Shown here in pieces: positions 1-6,425 of a stretch of DNA of 15,526 bases. Positions within the stretch are counted from its first letter, which is position 1; each line of letters starts with the position of its first letter. This DNA is from JAFMIX01 sp031371425 (lineage in GTDB: Bacteria > Verrucomicrobiota > Verrucomicrobiia > Limisphaerales > JAFMIX01): contig JANMJO010000077.1 of assembly GCA_031371425.1 (NCBI GenBank), forward strand, positions 1-15,526. The letters run 5' to 3'. Below the pieces are notes generated by a model that saw only the letters and a list, made by a program, of their open reading frames with translations, had not been told where the DNA came from and made no database searches. A program made the translations under genes and the position numbers.

Positions 1-1
1 G

Positions 2-403
2 CATTTCGACAACGAGATTCAGGTGGATCAGTTGAAGAAGACCAAAGGCGTGCGCATCGAGAACATCAAACCGCAATACGACCGCTACCACATTCCCGGC
101 AACAAGAGCATCTATATGCTTGCCGAAGGCCGGCTCGTGAATCTCGGCTGCGCTACCGGCCATCCGTCGTTCGTGATGAGCAACTCGTTCACGAACCAGA
201 CCCTCGCGCAGATTGACCTCTGGGCGAACAAGGACAAATACGAAAAGACCGTCTATCGCCTCTCGAAGAAGCTCGACGAAGAAGTCGCACGTTTGCACCT
301 GGAAAAAATCGGCGTCGTGCTGACCAAGCTGACGAAGGCGCAGGCTGATTATCTCAACGTGCCGGTCGAAGGGCCGTATAAGCCGGAGCATTACCGCTAC
401 TAA
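2..403 (+). CDS. ahcY: Adenosylhomocysteinase, C-terminal part (5' end outside window)
   Basis: S-adenosyl-L-homocysteine hydrolase reversibly splits SAH into adenosine and homocysteine in the cytoplasm, which keeps methyltransferases free of product inhibition. The frame is open from base 2, so only the last 133 or so residues are present and the true start lies upstream. Family hallmarks seen are HFDNEIQVD at the window edge, HIPGNKSIYMLAEGRLVNL, the GCATGHPSFVMSNSFTNQ block (the SAH/NAD-binding C-terminal region), and the closing GPYKPEHYRY. In this family the C-terminal Lys and Tyr reach into the NAD site of the neighbouring subunit of the tetramer. The gene ends in TAA and is followed by a palindrome and an intrinsic terminator, so it is the last gene of its transcript. 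A decayed duplicate of bases 161-238 lies about 730 bases downstream. Confidence 0.97.
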   Translation, partial: HFDNEIQVDQLKKTKGVRIENIKPQYDRYHIPGNKSIYMLAEGRLVNLGCATGHPSFVMSNSFTNQTLAQIDLWANKDKYEKTVYRLSKKLDEEVARLHLEKIGVVLTKLTKAQADYLNVPVEGPYKPEHYRY

Positions 404-408
404 AATTT

Positions 409-465
409 GGTAGGGCTGACCTGCTGGTCAGCCTGATTGGGGCGGCGCAGCAACGCCGCCCTACC
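409..465. repeat. Composite palindrome (cloverleaf-like) after ahcY
   Basis: Outer arms GGTAGGG (409-415) and CCCTACC (459-465) enclose two further hairpins. One is GGCTGACC/GGTCAGCC (414-421 with 426-433, loop TGCT). The other is GGGGCGGCG against CGCCGCCC around 439-461. As RNA it would fold as a junction with two arms. It reads like a dispersed intergenic repeat, but only one copy is visible here. Confidence 0.7.
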
Positions 466-480
466 CGAAAACATTTCACA

Positions 481-510
481 GGCGCGTCAGCCATGACGCG
501 CCTTTTTTGT
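481..510 (+). terminator. Rho-independent terminator of ahcY
   Basis: There is a perfect 9-bp stem, GGCGCGTCA (481-489) with TGACGCGCC (494-502), loop GCCA. It is followed at once by six T residues (503-508). It sits 78 bases after the ahcY stop codon. Confidence 0.9.
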
Positions 511-533
511 TTTATGCGAAGTTTCTGACGGCA

Positions 534-718
534 GTCGCAAAGCGACGACAGGAAATTAGCCAGCTACGAAGTGGCTGGTCGGGTGATGTGGAAGTTTTTT
601 TCGTCCCAGCGGGACGACGGAATGACGGGCGAATCCGCCGTCCATTCAGGACGGATTCGGTTGGGGCGATGTTCTAGCCACCGTGTGGCTGGCTAATTTC
701 CGGTTGTCCCTTCGGGAC
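534..718. repeat. Array of six short palindromes inside a long inverted repeat
   Basis: Six hairpins follow one another: GTCGC/GCGAC (534-546), AGCCA/TGGCT (558-576), CGTCCC/GGGACG (602-616), CGAATCC/GGATTCG (630-659), AGCCA/TGGCT (676-690) and GTCCC/GGGAC (706-718). The second and fifth belong to a larger dyad: GGAAATTAGCCAGC at 551-564 is the exact reverse complement of 688-701. No protein-coding potential is apparent. It resembles a REP/MITE-type non-autonomous element, but no transposase is nearby. Confidence 0.65.
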
Positions 719-886
719 GAATCCAACTTCAGCAAGGTGGCGAAGTGACGAGTGTGAAATCATTCCCTGCGTCCGGTGCTGGCCACGCGCTGCGGCTGGT
801 CTCCGCGACACAGCCGCGCTCCGCCGACTAGGGATCTCGGACTTCGACCGGGAAATCAAACGCATCGAGGGCAATCATCCGTGAGT
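719..886. other. Intergenic stretch with no recognisable gene
   Basis: The short frames here on both strands have no recognisable domains and no start signals. The 5' end of this stretch continues the palindromic region. I see nothing else that can be supported. Confidence 0.5.
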
Positions 887-968
887 GCCATCCGTAACTC
901 TCGTGATGAACCATTCGTTCACGAACCGGACGCTCGCGCAGATTCATCTCGGGGCGAACTAGGACAAA
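887..968 (+). pseudogene. Decayed fragment of ahcY
   Basis: Bases 911-968 match 181-238 of the intact ahcY at 50 of 58 positions, and the match continues upstream (889-910 against 161-180) with a 2-base insertion. In the ahcY frame it reads like SFTNRTLAQIHLGAN followed by a TAG stop where ahcY has AAG (Lys). Together with the insertion this rules out function. It is a remnant of a partial duplication or a failed recombination, lying between ahcY and ptsI. Its upstream limit is uncertain because similarity fades before base 887. Confidence 0.85.
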
Positions 969-1043
969 CCGCTGACACAAGCTGTTTTCCATTGTGGGCA
1001 AGAAGTTCTTTCCAACCGCCGGGCTTCCGGCTATTCCTGCTGC

Positions 1044-2822
1044 ATGGCACAGGCAAGCCACACGGGTGAAAGGGTATTGCGGGGCATTCCGGTTTCTGCC
1101 GGAGTCTGCCGCGGGAAAATTCTCGTCCTCTCCAAACCGCAGACGGGCATTCCCAAACGCCAGCTCGCCGACCATGAACTCGCCGCAGAAATCAACCGCC
1201 TCGGCCAGGCGCTCAACCAGACCCGCCACGACATCCTCGAAGTCCAGCGGCAGGTGACCGCCAGCGTCGGTGCAGCGGAGGGCGGCATATTCGACGCGCA
1301 CATGCTCGTGCTCGAAGATCCGGCGGTGATTGACGAGGCGACGCGCTTGATCGAGCAGGACAAGGTCAACGCGGAATTCGCCTTCCATACCGTCGCGGAA
1401 AAATACGCCACCGCCCTCGCCGCCATCGAGGACGAATACCTGCGCGAGCGCGCGACCGACATGCGCGATGTGGCCGCCCGCGTCTTGAACAGCCTGCTCG
1501 GTCAGCGTCACGGACCGGACCTGCGCAATCTTTCCGAGCCTTGCATCATCATCAGCCACGACCTCACGCCCGCCACGACCGCGCTGCTCGACAAGAAGAT
1601 GGTTCTCGGCTTTGCCACGGACGTGGGCAGCCCGACCTCGCACACGGCCATCATGGCGCGTTCGATGCGCATTCCGGCGGTGGTGGGTTTGACCGTTGCC
1701 AGCGAGCTGCTGCATGACGGTGATTACGCGCTGCTCGATGGTTTCAACGGGGCCATCATCATTAACCCCACAGACCAGACGCTGTTTGAATACGGCCAGC
1801 TCGTCCGCCGGCAGGATTCGTTGCAGGAAAAACTGCGCGAGGTGAAGGATCTCCCCGCTGTCACGCTCGATGGACATCACGTCATGCTTTCCGCCAACAT
1901 CGAGCAGGCGGAGGACGCCGCTGCGGTGAAGGATTGCGGCGCGGAAGGCGTGGGCTTGTTCCGCACGGAATACCTCTTCATCAATCGCGACACGCTGCCG
2001 ACCGAGGCCGAGCAATACGCCGCCTACCTGCAAGTCGCCACCGCGCTCAAGCCCCAGCCTGTCGTCATCCGCACACTCGACCTCGGCGGCGATAAATTCC
2101 TTTCCCACCTGCAGGTGACGACGGAGATGAATCCGTTTCTCGGCTGGCGGGCCATCCGCTTCTGCTTGCAGGAGACGGTGATCTTCCGCGCCCAACTGCG
2201 GGCCATCCTCCGCGCCAGCGCCACCGGCAACGTCAAGATGATGTATCCCATGATCTCCGGCCTCGACGAGGTCGCGCAGGCCAACGCCCTGCTGGAGACG
2301 TGCAAGGCGGAACTGCGGGCGGAGCAAGTGGCGTTCGATGAAGCTCTGGAGGTGGGCGTGATGATTGAGATTCCCTCGGCCGTGATGGTGGCGGACGCGC
2401 TGGCTCGCCGCACAAAATTTTTCAGCATCGGCACGAACGACCTCATCCAATATTCCCTGGCCGTGGACCGGATGAATGAAAAGATCGCCCATCTCTACGA
2501 GCCGACGCATCCGGCCATCCTGCGCCTCATCAAGGCCACGGTGGATGCCGCGCACAAGCAGGGCATCTCCGTGAGCGTCTGTGGCGAGATGGCCGGCGAC
2601 CCGGGGCTGACGCCGCTGCTGCTGGGCTTGGGCGTGGATGAATTGAGCGCCGCGCCACCGTTGGTGCCTGCGTTGAAGTTCCTCATCCGGCGTTTGAAAC
2701 TGGCGGAGGCGAAGGAACTGGCGGAGGCCGCCTTGAATTGCGAATCCGCCACGGAAATCCTCGCGCGCACACGGGCGCTGGCGCAGTTGGTCGCTCCCAG
2801 CCTATTTGAAAACAAAGTCTGA
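1044..2822 (+). CDS. ptsI: Phosphoenolpyruvate-protein phosphotransferase (PTS enzyme I)
   Basis: Enzyme I takes phosphate from PEP and passes it to HPr, the first step of the phosphotransferase system, in the cytoplasm. The 592 residues match the usual 570-590. The order is typical: an N-terminal HPr-binding and swivelling domain (about 12-230) with the phospho-histidine at His200 in SPTSHTAIMARS, then a PEP-utilising TIM barrel (about 260-550). The barrel carries GVGLFRTEYLF, RTLDLGGDK, NPFLGWRAIR, the MIEIPSAV block, FFSIGTNDLIQY and the active-site Cys513 in SVCGEMAGDP. The ATG at 1044 is the only ATG after the in-frame TAG at 960 that keeps the whole domain; no clear Shine-Dalgarno precedes it. 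No HPr (ptsH) or EII gene lies in the window, so it may serve a regulatory PTS or depend on genes elsewhere. It converges on rmlB with 44 bases between stops. Confidence 0.96.
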   Translation: MAQASHTGERVLRGIPVSAGVCRGKILVLSKPQTGIPKRQLADHELAAEINRLGQALNQTRHDILEVQRQVTASVGAAEGGIFDAHMLVLEDPAVIDEATRLIEQDKVNAEFAFHTVAEKYATALAAIEDEYLRERATDMRDVAARVLNSLLGQRHGPDLRNLSEPCIIISHDLTPATTALLDKKMVLGFATDVGSPTSHTAIMARSMRIPAVVGLTVASELLHDGDYALLDGFNGAIIINPTDQTLFEYGQLVRRQDSLQEKLREVKDLPAVTLDGHHVMLSANIEQAEDAAAVKDCGAEGVGLFRTEYLFINRDTLPTEAEQYAAYLQVATALKPQPVVIRTLDLGGDKFLSHLQVTTEMNPFLGWRAIRFCLQETVIFRAQLRAILRASATGNVKMMYPMISGLDEVAQANALLETCKAELRAEQVAFDEALEVGVMIEIPSAVMVADALARRTKFFSIGTNDLIQYSLAVDRMNEKIAHLYEPTHPAILRLIKATVDAAHKQGISVSVCGEMAGDPGLTPLLLGLGVDELSAAPPLVPALKFLIRRLKLAEAKELAEAALNCESATEILARTRALAQLVAPSLFENKV

Positions 2823-2866
2823 CGCGGGATTTGCGGATGACTCTGGCGGGGGCGGAGCAATGACGG

Positions 2867-3880
2867 CTACTTCTTCAAAACGGTCTGCACCCACGACTGA
2901 TTATCGAGATACCAGCGGATGGTTTCACGGATGCCTTGCTCGAATTTGTGCGCGGGCGTCCAGCCGAGTTCCGTCTGGATTTTGGAGGCGTCAATGGCGT
3001 AGCGACGGTCGTGGCCGGGGCGGTCTTTCACAAACGTGATGAGCTTGCGCGAGTCACCGCCGAGAGCGGGTTTGAATTCATCAATCGTATCGCAGATGAG
3101 TTGCACGATGTGGATGTTGGCCCACTCGTTGTGTCCGCCGATGTTGTAGGTTTCCCCCGCCCTGCCCTGATTCAACACCGTCCACAACGCCTCGGCATGG
3201 TCGCGCACGTAGAGCCAGTCGCGCACGTTCATGCCATCGCCATAGACGGGAATGGGTTTGCGATCGAGCACGCTCTGAAGGACGACGGGGATGAGCTTTT
3301 CCGGAAATTGAAACGGCCCGTAATTGTTCGAGCAGTTGGTGATGACGGTGTCGAGTCCGTAAGTGTGGTGATACGCGCGCACCAGCATATCGCTCGACGC
3401 CTTGCTGGCGGAGTAAGGAGAGTTCGGCGCGTAGGACGTGGTCTCGGTGAAGAAACCTGTCGCGCCGAGCGAGCCGTATACTTCGTCCGTCGAGACGTGT
3501 TGGAAGCGGAAATTAGTTAATGGCTTGCCGAGCCAGCAAGCGCGGCAGGCTTCGAGCAGGTTGAAGGTGCCGACGATGTTGGTCTGGATGAAATCGCCCG
3601 GGCCGGTGATGGATCGGTCCACATGGGATTCCGCCGCGAGGTGCATGACGTGGGTGATGCCGTGCTGTTCGACGACGCGCAGCGTCGCCGTCTTGTCGCG
3701 CAAGTCCACCTTCTCGAAAATATATTTCGGATGCTGGGCGACTTGCTCCAGATTCGCGAGGTGCCCGGCGTAGGTGAGGCAGTCGAGGTTGACGAGCTTG
3801 GCGATGCGCGGGTCGTCAATGACGTGCTGAATAAGGTTGGAGCCGATGAAGCCCGCGCCGCCAGTGATTAAAAGGTTCAT
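2867..3880 (-). CDS. rmlB: dTDP-glucose 4,6-dehydratase
   Basis: It converts dTDP-D-glucose to dTDP-4-keto-6-deoxy-D-glucose using tightly bound NAD+, the second step of dTDP-rhamnose synthesis. This is an extended short-chain dehydrogenase of 337 residues, close to the family's usual 330-360. The NAD-binding GGAGFIG is at residues 7-13. The catalytic Thr-Asp-Glu is at 131-133 (STDEVYG) and the YxxxK pair is Tyr156/Lys160 (YSASK). NNYGPFQFPEKLIP, PVYGDGMNVRDWLYV and the C-terminal GHDRRYAID are diagnostic for RmlB. It is the last gene of the rml operon, 105 bases after the gene before it, and that gap holds a palindromic repeat. Confidence 0.96.
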   Translation of the reverse strand: MNLLITGGAGFIGSNLIQHVIDDPRIAKLVNLDCLTYAGHLANLEQVAQHPKYIFEKVDLRDKTATLRVVEQHGITHVMHLAAESHVDRSITGPGDFIQTNIVGTFNLLEACRACWLGKPLTNFRFQHVSTDEVYGSLGATGFFTETTSYAPNSPYSASKASSDMLVRAYHHTYGLDTVITNCSNNYGPFQFPEKLIPVVLQSVLDRKPIPVYGDGMNVRDWLYVRDHAEALWTVLNQGRAGETYNIGGHNEWANIHIVQLICDTIDEFKPALGGDSRKLITFVKDRPGHDRRYAIDASKIQTELGWTPAHKFEQGIRETIRWYLDNQSWVQTVLKK

Positions 3881-3888
3881 AATTTTTC

Positions 3889-3984
3889 AGCCACAGATTG
3901 TCACAGATGAAACACAGATGGAACGCGGAACGCAGACTCTCTCGCTGTTAAAATATCTGTGAAAATCTGTGTTCATCTGTGGCT
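3889..3984. repeat. Inverted repeat built of six CACAGAT heptamers
   Basis: Three CACAGAT copies (from 3892, 3902 and 3913) face three inverted copies ATCTGTG (from 3955, 3965 and 3975). The arms end in AGCCACAGAT and ATCTGTGGCT. Copies within an arm are 10-11 bases apart, one helical turn. The repeat fills nearly the whole gap between the RmlD-like gene and rmlB. It could be a dispersed palindromic element, an mRNA hairpin between cistrons, or a protein-binding site; the sequence alone does not decide. Confidence 0.75.
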
Positions 3985-3985
3985 G

Positions 3986-4933
3986 CTATTCGGGTTTCCA
4001 GTTTCGTAGCGAGTCTTCCAGCGCGGCTTCGACGGGGCGGATTTTCACACCGGCGGAAAGCAGCTTGGTGGTGTCCATCACGCAGTTGGAGCGCGGGGTC
4101 TTGGCGGCGACTTTGTAGAACTCTTCGTCGTTCGCCCAATACTCAAACTTGCGGGCGGGCTTCAGGATTTTTTCGATCTGTTCCACCACGTGCCGCGTGG
4201 TGAGGTAGCCGGGGTTGGTGACGTTGTAGATGCCGAACGGGGCGCGGAGTTCCCGGAGGTCGAGGCAGGCGCGCACAAAATCGGCGCGGTGCGAGATGGA
4301 ATTCACATTGTCATAGACCTTGGAGTAGCGCTGCACCTTGCTCAAATAGTTGCGCGCGCCGTCGAACTCGTCGAACGGAATCCGCAGACGCCAGATGTAG
4401 CTCTGCCCGATGCCGGCGATCGCCTCCTCGCCCTGCGCCTTGGTGCCGCTGTAAAAACTGCACGGGCCATCACGGAAAGAAAAGTTCGGCGTGTCACATT
4501 CGGTATAGCCGTGGATGGCCTCCGGCGACTTCTCCACGAGCGCGTGAAGTTCGGGGCGGGTCAAATCTTTCTCGGCGCGCGTCCGTCCGGCGATGGTGAC
4601 GTTCGCACCGGAGTAGATGCAGCCGGAGGAGACGTGTCCCCAAGGGATTTTCGCGGCGGCGCAAGCGTGGGCGACGGTCTGGGGGAAGAGCGTGTTGCCC
4701 GCCAACGTGTCGGCCCTGTGCAATTCGCAGGCGTCCACGTTAGGCTTGCCGGTGTAGCCGGCGGCATTGATGACGAACTCGGGCTGCTGAGCTTTCAGGA
4801 AATCCAGCAGCGTGTCGAACCGGGTGTAATCCCGTTCGCTGCGCGAGAGCGTGATAAAAGGCTGGCCGCGCAGTGCGAGCTCACGCGCGAATGCCTGCCC
4901 GATGTAACCGGTGCCGCCAAGGAGTAAAATCAT
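3986..4933 (-). CDS. RmlD/NRS-ER-like NAD(P)-dependent nucleotide-sugar reductase, possibly bifunctional 3,5-epimerase/4-reductase
   Basis: This is a short-chain dehydrogenase of 315 residues. GGTGYIG at 6-12 is the nucleotide-binding loop, and Tyr161/Lys165 (YSGTK) is the catalytic YxxxK pair. The simple reading is dTDP-4-dehydrorhamnose reductase, last step to dTDP-L-rhamnose. Its motifs fit plant NRS/ER (UER1) better than bacterial RmlD: NAAGYTGKPNVDACE, SSGCIYSG, DTPNF, SFYSGTKA, ARNYLSKVQRYSKVY and PRSNCVMDTTKL all have close counterparts there. Plant NRS/ER does both the 3,5-epimerisation and the reduction. Cys105 and Lys199 align by eye with the Cys and Lys I recall being proposed for the epimerase step. 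The start ATG overlaps the rmlA stop by four bases (ATGA), so the two are translationally coupled. The bifunctional role is inferred. A plain RmlD, or a reductase for another 6-deoxysugar, remains possible. Confidence 0.85.
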   Translation of the reverse strand: MILLLGGTGYIGQAFARELALRGQPFITLSRSERDYTRFDTLLDFLKAQQPEFVINAAGYTGKPNVDACELHRADTLAGNTLFPQTVAHACAAAKIPWGHVSSGCIYSGANVTIAGRTRAEKDLTRPELHALVEKSPEAIHGYTECDTPNFSFRDGPCSFYSGTKAQGEEAIAGIGQSYIWRLRIPFDEFDGARNYLSKVQRYSKVYDNVNSISHRADFVRACLDLRELRAPFGIYNVTNPGYLTTRHVVEQIEKILKPARKFEYWANDEEFYKVAAKTPRSNCVMDTTKLLSAGVKIRPVEAALEDSLRNWKPE

Positions 4934-5817
4934 TTTTCGTTCTGGAGACGTTTGGCTTCGGCGACGACTTCATTGACGAGGTAATCGCGGTATTCACAGT
5001 TGGGCATCTTGCCGGTGAGTTCTTCAAGGCGGGCGAGCGAGAGGAAGCCAGCGCGGAAGGCGGCTTCTTCGGGGCAGCCAATTTTCACGCCGGCGCGTTT
5101 CTCGATGGTCTGCACATACGCACTCGCTTCGTGCAAGCTGCTGCTGGTGCCCGCATCCAGCCAAGCGAAGCCACGGGGCAACCGTTGCACGCGCAACGCT
5201 CCGCGCTGGAGATACGCCACGTTCACATCGGTAATCTCCAGCTCGCCGCGTGCCGATGGCTGGAGCGCCTTGGTGGTGGCCACGACATTATTGTCGTAGA
5301 TGTAAAGGCCGGGCACGGCGTAATTGCTCTTGGGCTGCCTCGGTTTTTCCTCGATGGAAACCGCCTTGCCGCCGGCATCAAATTCAACGACGCCGTAGCG
5401 TTCCGGGTCGTTGACGTGATAGCCGAAAATCGTCGCGCCGGTCTTGAATTCGGCAAAGGCGCGCTGAAATGTGTCGCCACCGTAGAAAATATTGTCGCCG
5501 AGAATCAGGGTGACCGCGTCCTTGGCGATGAAGGATTCGGCAATCAGAAACGCCTGTGCAATGCCTGCGGGTTTGGCCTGCTCACGATAGCAGATGGTGA
5601 GACCGAACTGGCTGCCATCGCCTAGCAATTGCTCGAAGCGCGGCAAATCCTGTGGCGTGGAGATGAGGCACAGCTCGCGGATGCCGCCCTCGATGAGCGT
5701 CGTGAGCGGATAATAAACCATCGGCTTATCATAAACCGGCTGGAGCTGCTTGCTGGCAACGCGGGTAAGTGGGAACAGGCGCGAACCTGCGCCGCCTGCG
5801 AGAATGATGCCTTTCAT
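4930..5817 (-). CDS. rmlA: Glucose-1-phosphate thymidylyltransferase
   Basis: It joins glucose-1-phosphate and dTTP to make dTDP-glucose, the first and feedback-controlled step of the dTDP-rhamnose pathway. The 295 residues match the usual 285-300. The N-terminal nucleotide-binding signature GGAGSRLFPLT starts at residue 8 and is followed by SKQLQPVYDKPMVYYPL. Later come the LGDNIFYG motif, YGVVEFD, the EEKP sugar-binding motif, GLYIYD, and GELEITDVN with the FAWLDAGT block near the C-terminus. It is the first gene of a three-gene minus-strand operon, followed through an ATGA overlap by the reductase-like gene. The upstream 114 bases separate it from a divergent small gene. No clear Shine-Dalgarno or strong promoter stands out there. 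Confidence 0.96.
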   Translation of the reverse strand: MKGIILAGGAGSRLFPLTRVASKQLQPVYDKPMVYYPLTTLIEGGIRELCLISTPQDLPRFEQLLGDGSQFGLTICYREQAKPAGIAQAFLIAESFIAKDAVTLILGDNIFYGGDTFQRAFAEFKTGATIFGYHVNDPERYGVVEFDAGGKAVSIEEKPRQPKSNYAVPGLYIYDNNVVATTKALQPSARGELEITDVNVAYLQRGALRVQRLPRGFAWLDAGTSSSLHEASAYVQTIEKRAGVKIGCPEEAAFRAGFLSLARLEELTGKMPNCEYRDYLVNEVVAEAKRLQNEK

Positions 5818-5931
5818 GCGGTGCAGCGTAAAAGTTTTCGCGCGGATTGGAAGTGGGAAGTTGATGCCATTTTGATCTGCCGCGAATTGTTCTTTACATG
5901 AAATCCCTTCGCCGCAAATCTACGCCCACTT

Positions 5932-6099
5932 ATGGATATATTTTGGAGCATCGGTGTCGTCCCCATCGGGATTGTGCTTTGTTTCAGCCCGGCGTTAATC
6001 GCCTATTGGCTGACTGAAAGCAAGAATCCCATCGGCAATGAACCCACCCCGCAGCTGGCCAAAGCCAGAAAGCCGGCGGCAAATCAAAAAAAGAAATAA
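5932..6099 (+). CDS. Small single-pass membrane protein (hypothetical)
   Basis: This 55-residue frame is not a protein I recognise. Residues 3-27 (IFWSIGVVPIGIVLCF and onward to YWL) form one hydrophobic segment long enough to cross the membrane. The rest is a polar tail ending in Lys-Ala-Arg and QKKK, which would sit in the cytoplasm. The stop TAA is only six bases before the ATG of the CDGSH gene on the same strand, suggesting they share a transcript. No good ribosome binding site precedes the ATG, so this could be a chance frame; the clear membrane segment and tight spacing favour a real gene. Confidence 0.5.
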   Translation: MDIFWSIGVVPIGIVLCFSPALIAYWLTESKNPIGNEPTPQLAKARKPAANQKKK

Positions 6100-6105
6100 C
6101 CCACC

Positions 6106-6345
6106 ATGAGCAACCCCGTCATCTTCCAGAAGTTCCCCTTCGTGCAGGATGTTAAACCGGGCACTTATCACTGGTGCGCTTGCGGGCAATCAAAGAGCCA
6201 ACCGTTCTGCGACGGTTCGCACAAGGGCACGGGTTTCGCGCCAATCAAAGTGGAAATCGCCGAGGCGAAGAAGGTCGCGTGGTGCGGCTGCCGGCATTCC
6301 AAGAACGGCGCGTTCTGCGATGGCAGCCACAAGAGCCTCCCGTAA
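6106..6345 (+). CDS. Dual CDGSH-type iron-sulfur protein
   Basis: This 79-residue protein has two complete CDGSH motifs, each binding one [2Fe-2S] cluster with three Cys and one His. The first uses Cys24, Cys26, Cys35 and His39 (WCACG through PFCDGSH). The second uses Cys60, Cys62, Cys71 and His75 (WCGCR through AFCDGSH). There is no membrane anchor, unlike animal mitoNEET, so it should be soluble in the cytoplasm. Such tandem proteins are thought to carry electrons or clusters; the substrate here is unknown. The start ATG follows the stop of the small membrane protein by six bases, and a strong terminator follows the stop by about 20 bases. Confidence 0.93.
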   Translation: MSNPVIFQKFPFVQDVKPGTYHWCACGQSKSQPFCDGSHKGTGFAPIKVEIAEAKKVAWCGCRHSKNGAFCDGSHKSLP

Positions 6346-6364
6346 GTCATAGCAAAACAATTTC

Positions 6365-6395
6365 AAAGGGCCGCCAACTTGGCGGCCTTTTTTTT
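6365..6395 (+). terminator. Rho-independent terminator of the CDGSH gene
   Basis: Stem GGCCGCC (6369-6375) with GGCGGCC (6381-6387), loop AACTT, followed by eight T residues (6388-6395) and preceded by AAA. It lies 20 bases after the CDGSH stop codon. Because an A run precedes the stem, it could also act weakly on the opposite strand. Confidence 0.92.
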
Positions 6396-6425
6396 GAGAT
6401 GGCAACATACCGACCCGTTCCACGG

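Noticed and set aside
828..2555. Open frame of 575 codons on the minus strand
   Set aside because: It lies antisense to ptsI, whose motifs are unmistakable, and its residues (His/Arg/Gly-rich, no domain) are typical of the mirror of a GC-rich gene.
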